A DNA stretch of 64,000 bases from assembly GCF_016900655.1 (NCBI RefSeq), contig NZ_JACJKH010000007.1:62001-126000 (forward strand). The letters run 5' to 3'. Shown piece by piece: positions 1 to 7,878 of this stretch (position 1 is its first letter; the number at the start of each line of letters is the position of its first letter). Below the pieces are notes generated by a model. The model searched no databases. It saw only the letters and a list, made by a program, of their open reading frames with translations, and had not been told where the DNA came from. The stretch comes from Drancourtella massiliensis. Its GTDB lineage: Bacteria; Bacillota; Clostridia; Lachnospirales; Lachnospiraceae. Position numbers and translations under genes: made by a program.

Positions 1-1027
1 ATAACGGAAGAACATTCTCCGTATTCCGCTCCAGAACAACACCTACAGTCCCGGCCCCTGCCGCCTTTTCAAATACAGCATCCATGCCGGCAGGGTCTGT
101 TACGGTCACAAAACTGTCCTCAATTTCGGAAGCCGGAGCCTGAATCTCAAACTTTCCAAGCAGATTTTTAAATTCCAGCTTCTGGAACCACTCATATGCT
201 TCAGCAGTAAAGAGTTCTCCAATCTTTCCTTCTTCCACTTCATACGGAAAATCCGCATGGACATTGATCGTCGCAAGTTCCTTGCTCATCTGTGCCAGAT
301 CGTAATGCTCTTTCAATGCTTTTGCCGCCCTCGGAGGCTTAAGTTCGTCCACATGGGCATATGCATTCTCGATCGTCTGATACTCCACGATAATCTTCGT
401 CGCTGTCTTCTCTCCGATGCTCGGAACGCCCGGAATATTGTCAGAAGTATCTCCCATCAGCGCCTTGACATCGATAAACTCTTTCGGCGTCACCTGGTAC
501 TTTTCTTTTACATCCTCTTCCAGATAATCTTCCACTTCAGTCCGTCCCTGCTTCGTCTTCGGGATACGGATTTTTACTTTCTTTGTGGCAAGCTGAAGAA
601 GATCCCGGTCTCCGGAAAGGACAACGACCTGCATGCCCGCCTCCTCGCAGCGTCTGGAAAGTGTCCCGATCAGGTCGTCCGCCTCGAGTCCTGCCTGTTC
701 AATCAGTCGGATCCCCATCGCTTTCAGAACCTCTTTGATCACCGGAACCTGCTGCCGGAGCTCTTCCGCCATCGGCTTTCTCGTGCCTTTATACTCCTTG
801 TACATCTCATGCCGGAATGTCGGCGCATGAACATCAAAGGCAACCGTCAGATATTCCGGCTTTTCCTCCTCGAGTATTTTAAAAAGAATATTTAAAAATC
901 CATAAACTGCATTCGTATGAAGTCCTTCGGCATTGGTCAGATCCGGAAGTCCGTAAAATGCCCTGTTCAGAATACTGTGTCCGTCAATCAGGACAATTTT
1001 CTGGTCTTGAAATTGTTTTTCATTCAT
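1..1027 (-). CDS. polA: DNA polymerase I, N-terminal part (runs off the window)
   Basis: DNA polymerase I fills gaps and removes RNA primers during replication and excision repair. Translating the minus strand from position 1027 gives a protein starting MNEKQFQDQKIVLIDGHSIL, with the 5'-3' exonuclease signatures DGHSILNRAFYG, EADDLIGTL, LSGDRDLLQL and DTSDNIPGVPSIGEKTA. About 342 residues are present: the flap nuclease domain and the start of the next domain. The polymerase domain lies beyond position 1. An in-frame ATG at 1045 is possible, but a sigma-A-like promoter at 1063-1091 would place transcription start near 1056, and GGGG lies 8 bases before 1027, so 1027 is preferred. It follows mntP on the same strand. 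Confidence 0.95.
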   Translation of the reverse strand, partial: MNEKQFQDQKIVLIDGHSILNRAFYGLPDLTNAEGLHTNAVYGFLNILFKILEEEKPEYLTVAFDVHAPTFRHEMYKEYKGTRKPMAEELRQQVPVIKEVLKAMGIRLIEQAGLEADDLIGTLSRRCEEAGMQVVVLSGDRDLLQLATKKVKIRIPKTKQGRTEVEDYLEEDVKEKYQVTPKEFIDVKALMGDTSDNIPGVPSIGEKTATKIIVEYQTIENAYAHVDELKPPRAAKALKEHYDLAQMSKELATINVHADFPYEVEEGKIGELFTAEAYEWFQKLEFKNLLGKFEIQAPASEIEDSFVTVTDPAGMDAVFEKAAGAGTVGVVLERNTENVLPL

Positions 1028-1062
1028 TGTCAAACCCCGTTCCATGTCAAAATACTTCTTTT

Positions 1063-1091
1063 ATTTTACTTCGTTTTGCCCTCTTTTACAA
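1063..1091 (-). promoter_or_regulatory. Putative sigma-A promoter for polA
   Basis: On the minus strand, TTGTAA (1091-1086) and TAAAAT (1068-1063) are separated by 17 bases. This lies in the gap between the mntP stop and polA, so polA probably has its own promoter. Read by eye, not tested. Confidence 0.5.
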
Positions 1092-1093
1092 TG

Positions 1094-1651
1094 CTAAAAT
1101 ATGCCAAGATGCTCCAGAAGAATTTTGAGTCCGATCAGAATCAGGACAATTCCGCCGAAACATTCCGCTTTATTTCTGTATTTTGTTCCGAATACCGTAC
1201 CGATTTTCAGGCCGGCTGCTGAAATCACAAATGTCAGGCAGCCGATAAACGCTGCTGCCGGGGCAATATTGACATCCAGAAACGCAAATGTCACGCCGAC
1301 TGCCAGAGCATCGATACTGGTCGCCACTGCCAGCGCAGTCATTTCCTTCACGTCAAACCGTGCACCCACGCATTCCTCTTCTCCTCTGGACTCCCGGATC
1401 ATATTTCCTCCGATGATGGCCAGCAGAATAAATGCGATCCAGTGATCCACACTCTGAATAGCTCCCTTAAAATTCACACCTACAAAATATCCAATGGTCG
1501 GCATCAATGCCTGAAATCCTCCGAAATAAAGTCCTACACACAATATGTATTTCGGTTTTGCCACTCCCACAGACAGTCCTTTACAGATGGATACTGCAAA
1601 TGCGTCCATGGCAAGGCCCACTGCTATGAAAAACAGTTCCAAAAATCCCAT
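1094..1651 (-). CDS. mntP: Manganese efflux pump MntP
   Basis: A 185-residue integral membrane protein of the MntP/YebN (DUF204) family, which exports excess Mn(II). It holds two related halves, each with a conserved intramembrane aspartate: [14 protein letters not shown] near the N-terminus and [14 protein letters not shown] in the second half. About six hydrophobic segments are visible. The start at 1651 is chosen because CAGGAGGAAAAAGAA directly precedes it; the longer open frame reaching 1795 runs back through the riboswitch hairpin and is not expected to be translated. The leader carries a yybP-ykoY manganese riboswitch, which fits a gene induced by Mn(II). polA follows downstream. Confidence 0.93.
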   Translation of the reverse strand: MGFLELFFIAVGLAMDAFAVSICKGLSVGVAKPKYILCVGLYFGGFQALMPTIGYFVGVNFKGAIQSVDHWIAFILLAIIGGNMIRESRGEEECVGARFDVKEMTALAVATSIDALAVGVTFAFLDVNIAPAAAFIGCLTFVISAAGLKIGTVFGTKYRNKAECFGGIVLILIGLKILLEHLGIF

Positions 1652-1715
1652 TTCTTTTTCCTCCTGGTTGTTTTTTCTTCCCTTAAAATCTGCGCAGAAC
1701 TTCCGTAAAAAGAGC

Positions 1716-1840
1716 AAAAAAAATCGAGTCCTACCCATATCATCTTCTGATACAGATAAGTCTCGTTGTTTCATACAAAGCCAGGATCGCTCCAATATGT
1801 TGACTTTGTCACACCGAAAGTGCCAACTACTCCCTTATGC
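1716..1840 (-). ncRNA. yybP-ykoY manganese riboswitch upstream of mntP
   Basis: The minus-strand leader of mntP has the class hallmark GGGAGUAG (1833-1826). It is followed by a GUCAACAUA segment, GGCUUUGUA, and then a long imperfect hairpin built from CGAG, a mismatch, and a 12-pair arm (1765-1725). The hairpin runs into eight U residues (1723-1716). Pairing the final arm makes an intrinsic terminator. The yybP-ykoY class binds Mn(II) and turns on mntP-type exporters, so the placement fits. The exact 5' boundary is approximate. Confidence 0.85.
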
Positions 1841-1887
1841 TCATTCTTTCTTTGTCATTTCCGCGCCAGCGTTCATCGCTGTTTTGT

Positions 1888-1916
1888 ATTATAACCGACA
1901 TTCTGCCTTCTTTCAA
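1888..1916 (-). promoter_or_regulatory. Sigma-A promoter for the riboswitch-mntP transcript
   Basis: TTGAAA (1916-1911) and TATAAT (1893-1888) are separated by 17 bases on the minus strand. Transcription would begin near 1881, giving a leader of about 230 bases that contains the whole riboswitch. Confidence 0.65.
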
Positions 1917-1958
1917 CATTTTTTTCATGATCTGAGCACTTTCTTTCTCACTGCGTCA

Positions 1959-1997
1959 AAAACGGCAGTCCTCCTCACCCGGGTAACTGCCGTTTTT
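1959..1997 (-). terminator. Bidirectional-looking intrinsic terminator
   Basis: ACGGCAGT and ACTGCCGT are separated by a 16-base loop and flanked by A runs on one side and T runs on the other. It lies about 120 bases after the phosphoribosyltransferase-like gene and before the mntP promoter, so it would insulate the two minus-strand units. Confidence 0.7.
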
Positions 1998-2028
1998 TCT
2001 TATTTGACAGAAAACTGTTAAATAAAAA

Positions 2029-2114
2029 TGCTCCGCAGAATGCGCACTCGCGCAAAGCAGAAGTTTGCCGCTAAAGCGACCGCGCCCGGCGCGAGAGTTC
2101 CGCAAGCGGAACTC
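2029..2114. repeat. Hairpin-dense GC-rich intergenic element
   Basis: This block packs several inverted repeats: GAGTTCCG-CAAG-CGGAACTC (2095-2114), CGCGC-CCG-GCGCG (2081-2093) and CTCGCGC (2047-2053) opposite GCGCGAG (2090-2096). None ends in a U tract, so it is not a plain terminator. It is richer in GC than the flanks. It resembles a dispersed REP-like palindromic element, but no second copy was seen in this window. Confidence 0.4.
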
Positions 2115-2118
2115 TTTG

Positions 2119-2757
2119 TTATAATTTGGAATATCCGTAACTGTTTACCAGCGCCTCAACACGCTTTCCTTCCCTGCACATCGGGCAGCTCTGCGGAGTG
2201 TATGCTTTGTAGTCCGGCAGATCCGCGCTAGTAAAAATAGATTTCACTTCCATATCCGCGATCCTGGACACAGCACTGAAAATTCCTGCAACGCCGCACA
2301 CCTTCCCGCCGTAATACAGTACAGACTCCGCTGCCTTTAAGATCGTCTTTCCTGTTGTAATCGAAGCCGCCAGAATCAGTACCTGCTTGTTTTCAATCAT
2401 CCGGATCTTATTATCACGGAACAAAATCTGTCCCATCGTATCAAACTCCGGCGTCACAACAGAAATATTGTTGTCGTGGCTCATGGACATATTTGTCTCG
2501 TCCGCCAGAATCTCTGCCATAAATGTACCGATCACTTCCGTTTCATCCAGGCATACGATCGTGTCAATGTACGTATGCGTGTATTCCCCCGCCAGAACCC
2601 TGGCTGTCTCCCGCGCATTGTGGTGTCTTGTTTTGACTGTGGACATATCGATATAGGTATTGATATGAGAATTACTTGTGGCAAAATGACCTTTCAGAAT
2701 CTTAATCCGCGCCTTCGGATTCTTCCCGGAACGCAGATTGGTTAAACGTTCATCCAT
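2119..2757 (-). CDS. Orotate phosphoribosyltransferase-like protein
   Basis: A 212-residue protein with the layout of a type I phosphoribosyltransferase, probably of the PyrE-like group: an early variable part, a central segment with DTMGQILF, then VLILAASITTGKTILKAAE where the PRPP-binding loop is expected. In typical members that loop begins with two acidic residues after the hydrophobic strand; here they are Ala-Ala. The C-terminus carries SCPMCREGKRVE. The start has GGAGGG nine bases upstream, and an extended -10 element lies before it. It follows the amidohydrolase pair but seems separately transcribed. Whether it uses PRPP is uncertain, so no symbol is given. Confidence 0.6.
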   Translation of the reverse strand: MDERLTNLRSGKNPKARIKILKGHFATSNSHINTYIDMSTVKTRHHNARETARVLAGEYTHTYIDTIVCLDETEVIGTFMAEILADETNMSMSHDNNISVVTPEFDTMGQILFRDNKIRMIENKQVLILAASITTGKTILKAAESVLYYGGKVCGVAGIFSAVSRIADMEVKSIFTSADLPDYKAYTPQSCPMCREGKRVEALVNSYGYSKL

Positions 2758-2813
2758 AGGACTGTCCCTCCTTTTTCATTTCTTTCTGATACGGTAACGG
2801 TTTTGATAAAGTC

Positions 2814-2822
2814 ATTATACCA
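2814..2822 (-). promoter_or_regulatory. Extended -10 promoter for the phosphoribosyltransferase-like gene
   Basis: TGGTATAAT on the minus strand is an extended -10 element (TGn before TATAAT). No good -35 box is visible. It sits within 30 bases of the preceding amidohydrolase stop. Confidence 0.45.
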
Positions 2823-2844
2823 CATTTTCCCTGACAGGAGTATC

Positions 2845-4011
2845 TTATGAAACAGACTGCCAGATGACCTTTCCATCAATCATTGTTTTACACACGCTGG
2901 CATCCGTATCGAGTCCCGGCCTTCCTTTCACCAGGATCAGGTCCGCGTCCTTCCCCTCCCGGAGTGTTCCGACCCGGTCTTCCACTCCAAGGACGTGCGC
3001 CGGATTGATGGTCACCATGCGAAGGGCCCGCAGATACGGTACGCCCTCCCTGACAGCTTCCCCGATATGATGATACAAAGACTCTTCGCTGAGAATCGGC
3101 GAATCGGTGATCAGCGCCACATTCACGCCACGCTCATCCAGCGTTTTGACCGCTTCGATGTCTACTTTCCGCCGCTCTCCTGCCGCCCGGTATGTTCCGA
3201 TCGGCCCGTAGCAGACATCGCATCCGCTTTCCACAATCTCATCGATATAATTGGATGCGCCCCAGGCGTGTTCCAGCGAGAACCGGACTCCATATGCGTT
3301 TGCCACTTCTATGGCGGTCAGCATATCATGCTGGGTACAGTGAATCTTGCATGGAATCTCCCTTTTCAGCGCCGGGATCATCGCCTCCATGTCCGCATCA
3401 TATGCCGGATGATCTCCGGATTCTTTTGCTTCCATGTAATCTTTTGCTTTTCGGAAGGTGTCCCACAGCACCTGAGCCACACCCATCCGGGTCATCGGAA
3501 GCTGGTTTCTCTCTCCATAGGTTCCTTTCGGATTTCCTCCAAGAGCTATTTTTACGGCACACGGAGCCTTAATTGACATGTCAAACACATTATTTCCATA
3601 TGTCTTCAGCGCAAACGGAAGTCCGCAGAACACATTTCCACTTCCAGGAGTCAAAAGCATCGTCGTAATTCCGTGGGAATACGCTGCCTTGAATTCTCTT
3701 GCCTGCGGATTTACGCTGTATCTTGCATCTATGGACAACGTCACCGGATTTGTCATCTCATTTGCGTCATCCACGGAGGATTCTCCGTTAAAATCAAATA
3801 ATCCGATATGAGAATGCGCCTCGATCAGCCCCGGCATGACATTGAGTCCTGCCGCATCGATCACTTCCACATCCCCGGAAAGTTCCTCTTCCGGAATACG
3901 GGTGCCGATCTTCTTGATCTTTCCGTCCTCCACCAGAATCTCACCTGTGAAAACAGTATCTCCATCTTCCATTGTATAAATCGTTCCATTTTGAATCAGA
4001 GTCTGTGCCAT
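2845..4011 (-). CDS. Amidohydrolase, imidazolonepropionase-like (active-looking member of the pair)
   Basis: A 388-residue member of the metal-dependent amidohydrolase superfamily (COG1228-like). The N-terminal beta-sandwich leads to GLIEAHSHIGLF, which keeps the HxH metal motif. Further candidates for metal and catalytic positions are CKIHCTQHD, SLEHAWG and ALITDSP, in the usual order. The C-terminus has the expected NPAHVLGVEDRVGTLREGKDADLILV segment, described here by its start near residue 332. Its ATG overlaps the stop of the upstream paralogue by one base (TGATG), so translation is coupled. The substrate is unknown; a peptide-binding lipoprotein in the same operon suggests an amide or peptide-derived compound. 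Confidence 0.8.
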   Translation of the reverse strand: MAQTLIQNGTIYTMEDGDTVFTGEILVEDGKIKKIGTRIPEEELSGDVEVIDAAGLNVMPGLIEAHSHIGLFDFNGESSVDDANEMTNPVTLSIDARYSVNPQAREFKAAYSHGITTMLLTPGSGNVFCGLPFALKTYGNNVFDMSIKAPCAVKIALGGNPKGTYGERNQLPMTRMGVAQVLWDTFRKAKDYMEAKESGDHPAYDADMEAMIPALKREIPCKIHCTQHDMLTAIEVANAYGVRFSLEHAWGASNYIDEIVESGCDVCYGPIGTYRAAGERRKVDIEAVKTLDERGVNVALITDSPILSEESLYHHIGEAVREGVPYLRALRMVTINPAHVLGVEDRVGTLREGKDADLILVKGRPGLDTDASVCKTMIDGKVIWQSVS

Positions 4012-5117
4012 CAGAATACCACCTCCCCATTGATCATGCTGGTTCTGACTCTTGCCGCATAAGTTTTCACCGGATGTCCGGTATAGATGGAAAGATCCGC
4101 ATCCTTTCCGGTCTCCAGTGTCCCGATTCTGTCAGATACGCCCAGCATTTTTGCCGGATTCAGCGTCATCATCTTCACCACTTCTTCCGCGTCCGCTCCT
4201 GCCCGGTACACTTCAATGGCGGTCCACAGGAACACTTCTCTTCCCTCTGAAAAACCTCCGTTGGAAGCGGTAAACGCAACCAGATTTCCATTCTCATTCA
4301 GATCGCAGATTTTCCCAAGATCCATTCCGTGCTTGGTTACCTGTGAGCAGTCGCTGACATTTCCCAAAATCAGTCCGGCATTCTGCCGCTTGATCTCCTC
4401 CAGCGCCCGGTCAAACTCGTACCCGTCCACCAGGACAAGGGATGTATGTTCCGTTTTCATCATTTCCAGTACACCCTGAATCTCTCCCGCTGTCTGGGCC
4501 GCCACAAAGGCCGGCATGCTGCCCTTTTCAAAGATTTCGCAAATCAGTTTTCCCTTTTCTTGTTCCTCCGGAGCTTTTGCCTTTCTGAGGGCCTCCTGAA
4601 AAATCCAGAATGCTCCCATTCTTGTTTTTGGCATCTGGTTTCGTCCGCCATAGACCGATTTCACCTCGGATGTGACGCTGCACTTGAGTGCCGCCTTTTC
4701 TTTGACAAGCCTGTCTGCCATCTTCATATGGGCAGTTTTGCATACGGCAATCTGTCCACCCATCACATTGGCATTTCCAGGAGTCAGGCCCACTGCCGTG
4801 ATCCCGCTCTTATAAAACTCCTGGGCATCGATCTCATCCGGATCAATGGCATATTTCACATTCAGCTGCGGAGTCAGCGGATCGGTTTTCTCCTGATTGT
4901 CCAGATATCTGGACGGCATCCCCATGGCTCCCACAGAGGAATGAGGATCAATGAATCCAGGGAAAATCTCGCAGCCGGACGCATCGATCACCTCCGCCTC
5001 CTGACAGCAGATGCCAGGCGCGATGTCCCGGATCACCCGCCCTTCCGTCAAAATGTCGCATCCATCCAGGACGGTCCCGTCCCCTACATGGATTCTTCCG
5101 TTTTTTATCAGGTACAT
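4011..5117 (-). CDS. Amidohydrolase-family protein with degenerate metal motif
   Basis: A 368-residue paralogue of the downstream gene. Shared landmarks include YGGRNQMPKTRMG (YGERNQLPMTRMG in the partner) and NPAKMLGVSDRIGTLETGKD. The metal motif HxH is replaced: GFIDPHSSVGAMG reads H-S-S. The regions that carry histidines in the partner (IHCTQH, LEHAWG) instead read LVLVDGYEF and LGNVSDCS, and the usual TDS segment reads TASNGG. It may be a non-catalytic partner of a heteromer, or use a different chemistry. The start at 5117 follows AAGGAGGGACAAC; an upstream ATG at 5156 lacks such a site. It is downstream of oppA and coupled to its paralogue. Confidence 0.75.
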   Translation of the reverse strand: MYLIKNGRIHVGDGTVLDGCDILTEGRVIRDIAPGICCQEAEVIDASGCEIFPGFIDPHSSVGAMGMPSRYLDNQEKTDPLTPQLNVKYAIDPDEIDAQEFYKSGITAVGLTPGNANVMGGQIAVCKTAHMKMADRLVKEKAALKCSVTSEVKSVYGGRNQMPKTRMGAFWIFQEALRKAKAPEEQEKGKLICEIFEKGSMPAFVAAQTAGEIQGVLEMMKTEHTSLVLVDGYEFDRALEEIKRQNAGLILGNVSDCSQVTKHGMDLGKICDLNENGNLVAFTASNGGFSEGREVFLWTAIEVYRAGADAEEVVKMMTLNPAKMLGVSDRIGTLETGKDADLSIYTGHPVKTYAARVRTSMINGEVVF

Positions 5118-5189
5118 GCTGTTGTTGTCCCTCCTTTTCTGAAAAAAGCCGATCACAAAAGCGACCGGCCCTTTTTGCTGACTGGTATT

Positions 5190-6872
5190 CTAATTTTCCA
5201 CGGAAACCTGTGAAAAGTCTACCAGACCGTTTGTTGCTACATAATAATTTTTTACATGGTTTTTCACGTAAGTCGGTGATGCTTCCAGGTACATTGGAGC
5301 AATCAGGGCATTTCCTACCACAAGCTGTTCCGCCTGAAGATAGATCTCCGCCTTTTCCTTGTCATCTACGACATCTTTTGCCTGATTCAGAAGTTCTGTA
5401 AACTTCTGGGAATCTTCATTGTTCCATCCTGTCTTGTCCGCGTTGAAATAACCATTGACCGGTTCAAACAGCTGCAGAAGTGCACTTGGTTCATTATAGT
5501 ACGGTCCCCAGCCTCCGCAGGCAATGTCATAATCTCCGGCATCGATTTTATCCCACATGATGTTCCATTCCATCATATCGATCTGCACATTGATACCAAG
5601 CTTTTCTTCCCATACCTGTTTCATCCACTCACCGATCTTCTTGGAAAGCTCTGATGTTCCGCGGCTTGCGTAGCGGATCGTCATCTGAGACGGATCTGTA
5701 CTCTTTCCAAGCTCTGCAAGACCTTCCTGCAGAAGTGCCTTTGGATCTGTGTATTCTTCCTGCATCTGAGTTACAAAGTAATTCTTTCCGTCTACAAGCT
5801 CTGTATAGGTTTTATCTCCCACCTTCATCGTATCCGGCATCATAGAGTAAATCGGTACAGACATACCATCCCGGAGCGTATCTACCATTTCCTGCCTGTC
5901 AAAAGCAATGGAAAGTGCCTGGCGGATTTTCGTATTGCTCAAATATTCATTTTTCAGATTGAACATAAAGAAATCCGGTGCACTGGACGGAACCGTCATC
6001 TCCTGGGAGTCGCCGGCCGCCGTGATGGTTTTACCCCAGTTGGTGTCCGATGTGCTGACAACATCCAGCTCGCCGTTGATAAACGCCTGCACTGCTGTGG
6101 AAGATTCCTGGATAACCTTGTAATTGACTTTGTCCAGCTGCATGTCTTCCTGTCCCCAGTACTGATCGTTCTTCTCCAGAACCATCTCGGTATTCTGATT
6201 CCAGCTTGTCACTTTTAACGGTCCGTTGTAGACTGTCTTATCCGGAGCAGTTCCATATTCGGATCCATATTCCTCATATTTGGCCTGGTTGACCGGATAT
6301 GCGGAACCTGCTACCAGCTGTAAGAAATAGGACGCCGGGTGTACCAGCTGGATTTCCAGAGTTTCCTCATCCAATGCCTTGACACCGATTTCATCCGGTG
6401 TCTTTCCATTGTTGTACAGTGCCTCTGAGAAATTGACAATGACTCCGTCAAACAGCCATGCATTCGTTGCCGCTGTATTTGGATCTGCCATCTGTTTGAA
6501 CGTAAATTCGAAATCGTTGGCTGTCACCTTGGATCCATCGCTCCACTTTGCGTCCGGATTCATGTGGAATGTGTAGGTCAGTCCATCCTCGCTGACATCC
6601 CAGCTTTCGGCTGCTGCAGGCACAATCTCATCCGTATTGTCCTTTGCGGAACGGTCTCTTATGAGAGGATCATAAATCATGTTGTGGGCGATATTGTCCG
6701 GCGCTGTTGTATTGACCAGTGGATTTAATCCGACTACCACGCTGTTGGTGGAAATGTTCAGCACCTGTTCGGAAGATCCGCCTCCACCTGATTTTTCATC
6801 GCCCCCGCATCCTGCGAGAAGCCCTGCTGTCATGACTGCTGCAAGCAGACATGCAAGTACTCTCTTTTTCAT
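5190..6872 (-). CDS. Peptide ABC transporter substrate-binding lipoprotein (family 5, OppA/DppA type)
   Basis: A 560-residue extracytoplasmic binding protein. It has a lipoprotein signal peptide, a hydrophobic core then LLAGC with Cys near residue 21, followed by a Gly/Ser-rich linker. Family 5 features follow: LNPLVNTTAPDNIAHNMIYDPL, WDVSEDGLTYTFHM (residues ~90-103), the ILSNTKIRQALSIAFDR-type segment with KIRQALSIAFDR, and a late WGPYYNEPS. Such proteins bind oligo- or dipeptides for an OppBCDF-type permease. Only an OppF fragment remains upstream, so the permease genes are missing here. The spacing to the first amidohydrolase is 72 bases and suggests an operon. Confidence 0.9.
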   Translation of the reverse strand: MKKRVLACLLAAVMTAGLLAGCGGDEKSGGGGSSEQVLNISTNSVVVGLNPLVNTTAPDNIAHNMIYDPLIRDRSAKDNTDEIVPAAAESWDVSEDGLTYTFHMNPDAKWSDGSKVTANDFEFTFKQMADPNTAATNAWLFDGVIVNFSEALYNNGKTPDEIGVKALDEETLEIQLVHPASYFLQLVAGSAYPVNQAKYEEYGSEYGTAPDKTVYNGPLKVTSWNQNTEMVLEKNDQYWGQEDMQLDKVNYKVIQESSTAVQAFINGELDVVSTSDTNWGKTITAAGDSQEMTVPSSAPDFFMFNLKNEYLSNTKIRQALSIAFDRQEMVDTLRDGMSVPIYSMMPDTMKVGDKTYTELVDGKNYFVTQMQEEYTDPKALLQEGLAELGKSTDPSQMTIRYASRGTSELSKKIGEWMKQVWEEKLGINVQIDMMEWNIMWDKIDAGDYDIACGGWGPYYNEPSALLQLFEPVNGYFNADKTGWNNEDSQKFTELLNQAKDVVDDKEKAEIYLQAEQLVVGNALIAPMYLEASPTYVKNHVKNYYVATNGLVDFSQVSVEN

Positions 6873-6909
6873 ACTATTCCTCCTTTTTAAAATTTTGTTC
6901 TCTATCCTA

Positions 6910-6929
6910 AATCCATGTATCCATGGATT
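6910..6929 (-). other. Intercistronic stem-loop between oppF remnant and oppA
   Basis: AATCCATG-TATC-CATGGATT is a perfect 8-pair inverted repeat directly after the oppF stop. No U tract follows, so it is more likely an mRNA-stabilising or processing stem than a terminator. This is inference. Confidence 0.4.
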
Positions 6930-6930
6930 G

Positions 6931-7341
6931 TCAGATCTCTTTTACCCTGTGGCATGCTACAAAATGTCCCTTCTCTATCTCCTCAAGCTTTGGCGTCTCG
7001 CTGCGGCAGAGGTCCGTCGCATACCGGCACCGTGCTGCAAACCGGCATCCCGGCTTTGGATTGACCGGACTTGGAATTTCGCCCTCAATCGGGATCCGGG
7101 TCTTTTTCTTTTCCTCTTTCGGATCCGGAATCGGGATCGCCGACATCAATGCCTTCGTGTATGGATGCAGCGGATTGTCATACAGCTCATTGCTGGACGC
7201 GAATTCCACCATGTTTCCGAGATACATAACGCCGACCCGATCGGAGATATGCTTTACCATGGAAAGATCATGGGCGATGAAAAGATAGGTCAGATTCTTT
7301 TTCTTCTGAAGCTCAATCAGAAGGTTGACGATTTCCTTATC
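6931..7341 (-). pseudogene. C-terminal remnant of an oligopeptide/dipeptide ABC transporter ATPase (OppF/DppF)
   Basis: Translation upstream of the first ATG in this frame reads DKEIVNLLIELQKKKNLTY and then LFIAHDLSMVKHIS, the region just after the ABC signature up to the switch histidine. It continues through GVMYLGNMVEFA, NPLHPYTKALMSAIP and the Cys-rich GCRFAARCRYA typical of the OppF/DppF C-terminus. The Walker A, Q-loop, signature and Walker B parts are absent: recognisable homology stops near 7341, and the sequence before it is an unrelated terminator. A normal protein is about 320 residues; roughly 136 codons remain. The reading frame is intact downstream of the junction, so the truncation may be recent. 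Confidence 0.88.
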
Positions 7342-7344
7342 AAA

Positions 7345-7402
7345 TAAAAAAAGAGCCGTTCATCATCCAACGATACGACCGCATTGTTGGAGCAACAGCT
7401 CT
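7345..7402 (-). terminator. Intrinsic terminator at the junction with the oppF remnant
   Basis: A nine-pair outer stem (AGAGCTGTT with AACGGCTCT, one G-U) and an inner CCAAC/GTTGG stem are followed by a run of seven T on the minus strand. It would end transcripts of the DUF3791 module and stop them entering the peptide operon. Confidence 0.8.
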
Positions 7403-7424
7403 GATCTTTCATGTTTCCAAATAT

Positions 7425-7634
7425 TTAATTCTCTTTTTTCATTTCGGCAATATAATCATCAATATCCTTTATGATATACTGCTCTCCCATTGTATGGAGA
7501 GACTCAAAATACTTCATAATATACTCATCCACTTTGCAGCTTTCGAACAGATCTGCAACTTCAGAACCAGAGAGCCCTTTAAAATGACGATATCTCTCCA
7601 TGCAGTAAATCAAAAAACCGGCTTCTTTGCTCAT
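7425..7634 (-). CDS. DUF3791 family protein
   Basis: A 69-residue acidic protein, starting MSKEAGFLIYCMERYRHFKG, with SGSEVADLFESCKVDEYIM and a C-terminal IIKDIDDYIAEMKK. This matches my recollection of the DUF3791 family, common in gut clostridia next to DUF3990 genes. The start at 7634 is preferred over 7661 because GGAGGAGG lies nine bases before it and it then follows the previous gene by 4 bases instead of overlapping. Function is unknown. Pairing with DUF3990, which I recall as resembling ADP-ribosyltransferase folds, suggests an antitoxin-like or regulatory role, but that is inference. Confidence 0.75.
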   Translation of the reverse strand: MSKEAGFLIYCMERYRHFKGLSGSEVADLFESCKVDEYIMKYFESLHTMGEQYIIKDIDDYIAEMKKEN

Positions 7635-7638
7635 CTTC

Positions 7639-7878
7639 TTATGCCTCCTCCGGATAATCATAGGATCCTGTTAAAAGTTCATCCTGGTACATCGTATAAA
7701 GTGTCAGGGGGCTGTAATGCCATAGTTTCGATTGTTCATCAGAAAGTTCCTTGTATAATTTCGATCGATAAAAACATGAAATTGCCGATTTTTCATCTAT
7801 ATTACTATTTTTTACAATTTGATCGATAATAGGCGGTATAATAATAGCCAACATTGCGCTGAACTGATCCTGATTCAT
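7639..7878 (-). CDS. Small protein of a DUF3990/DUF3791-type module, unknown function
   Basis: A 79-residue protein beginning MNQDQFSAMLAIIIPPIIDQ, with a hydrophobic N-terminal third and a C-terminal part containing SKLYKELSDEQSKLWHYSP, LYTMYQDEL and a terminal YPEEA. Its ATG overlaps the TGA of the upstream DUF3990 remnant (ATGA), and GGGAG lies just before it. The three genes thus formed a tightly coupled operon. I recognise the arrangement and the general look of the middle protein from related genomes, but not a named domain. Local base composition is AT-rich: one 60-base line at 7801 has 18 G/C. Confidence 0.65.
   Translation of the reverse strand: MNQDQFSAMLAIIIPPIIDQIVKNSNIDEKSAISCFYRSKLYKELSDEQSKLWHYSPLTLYTMYQDELLTGSYDYPEEA

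Noticed and set aside
257-895. A 212-codon plus-strand frame inside the polA region
   Set aside because: The opposite strand encodes clear 5'-3' exonuclease motifs; the plus frame gives no recognisable protein and has no ribosome site.
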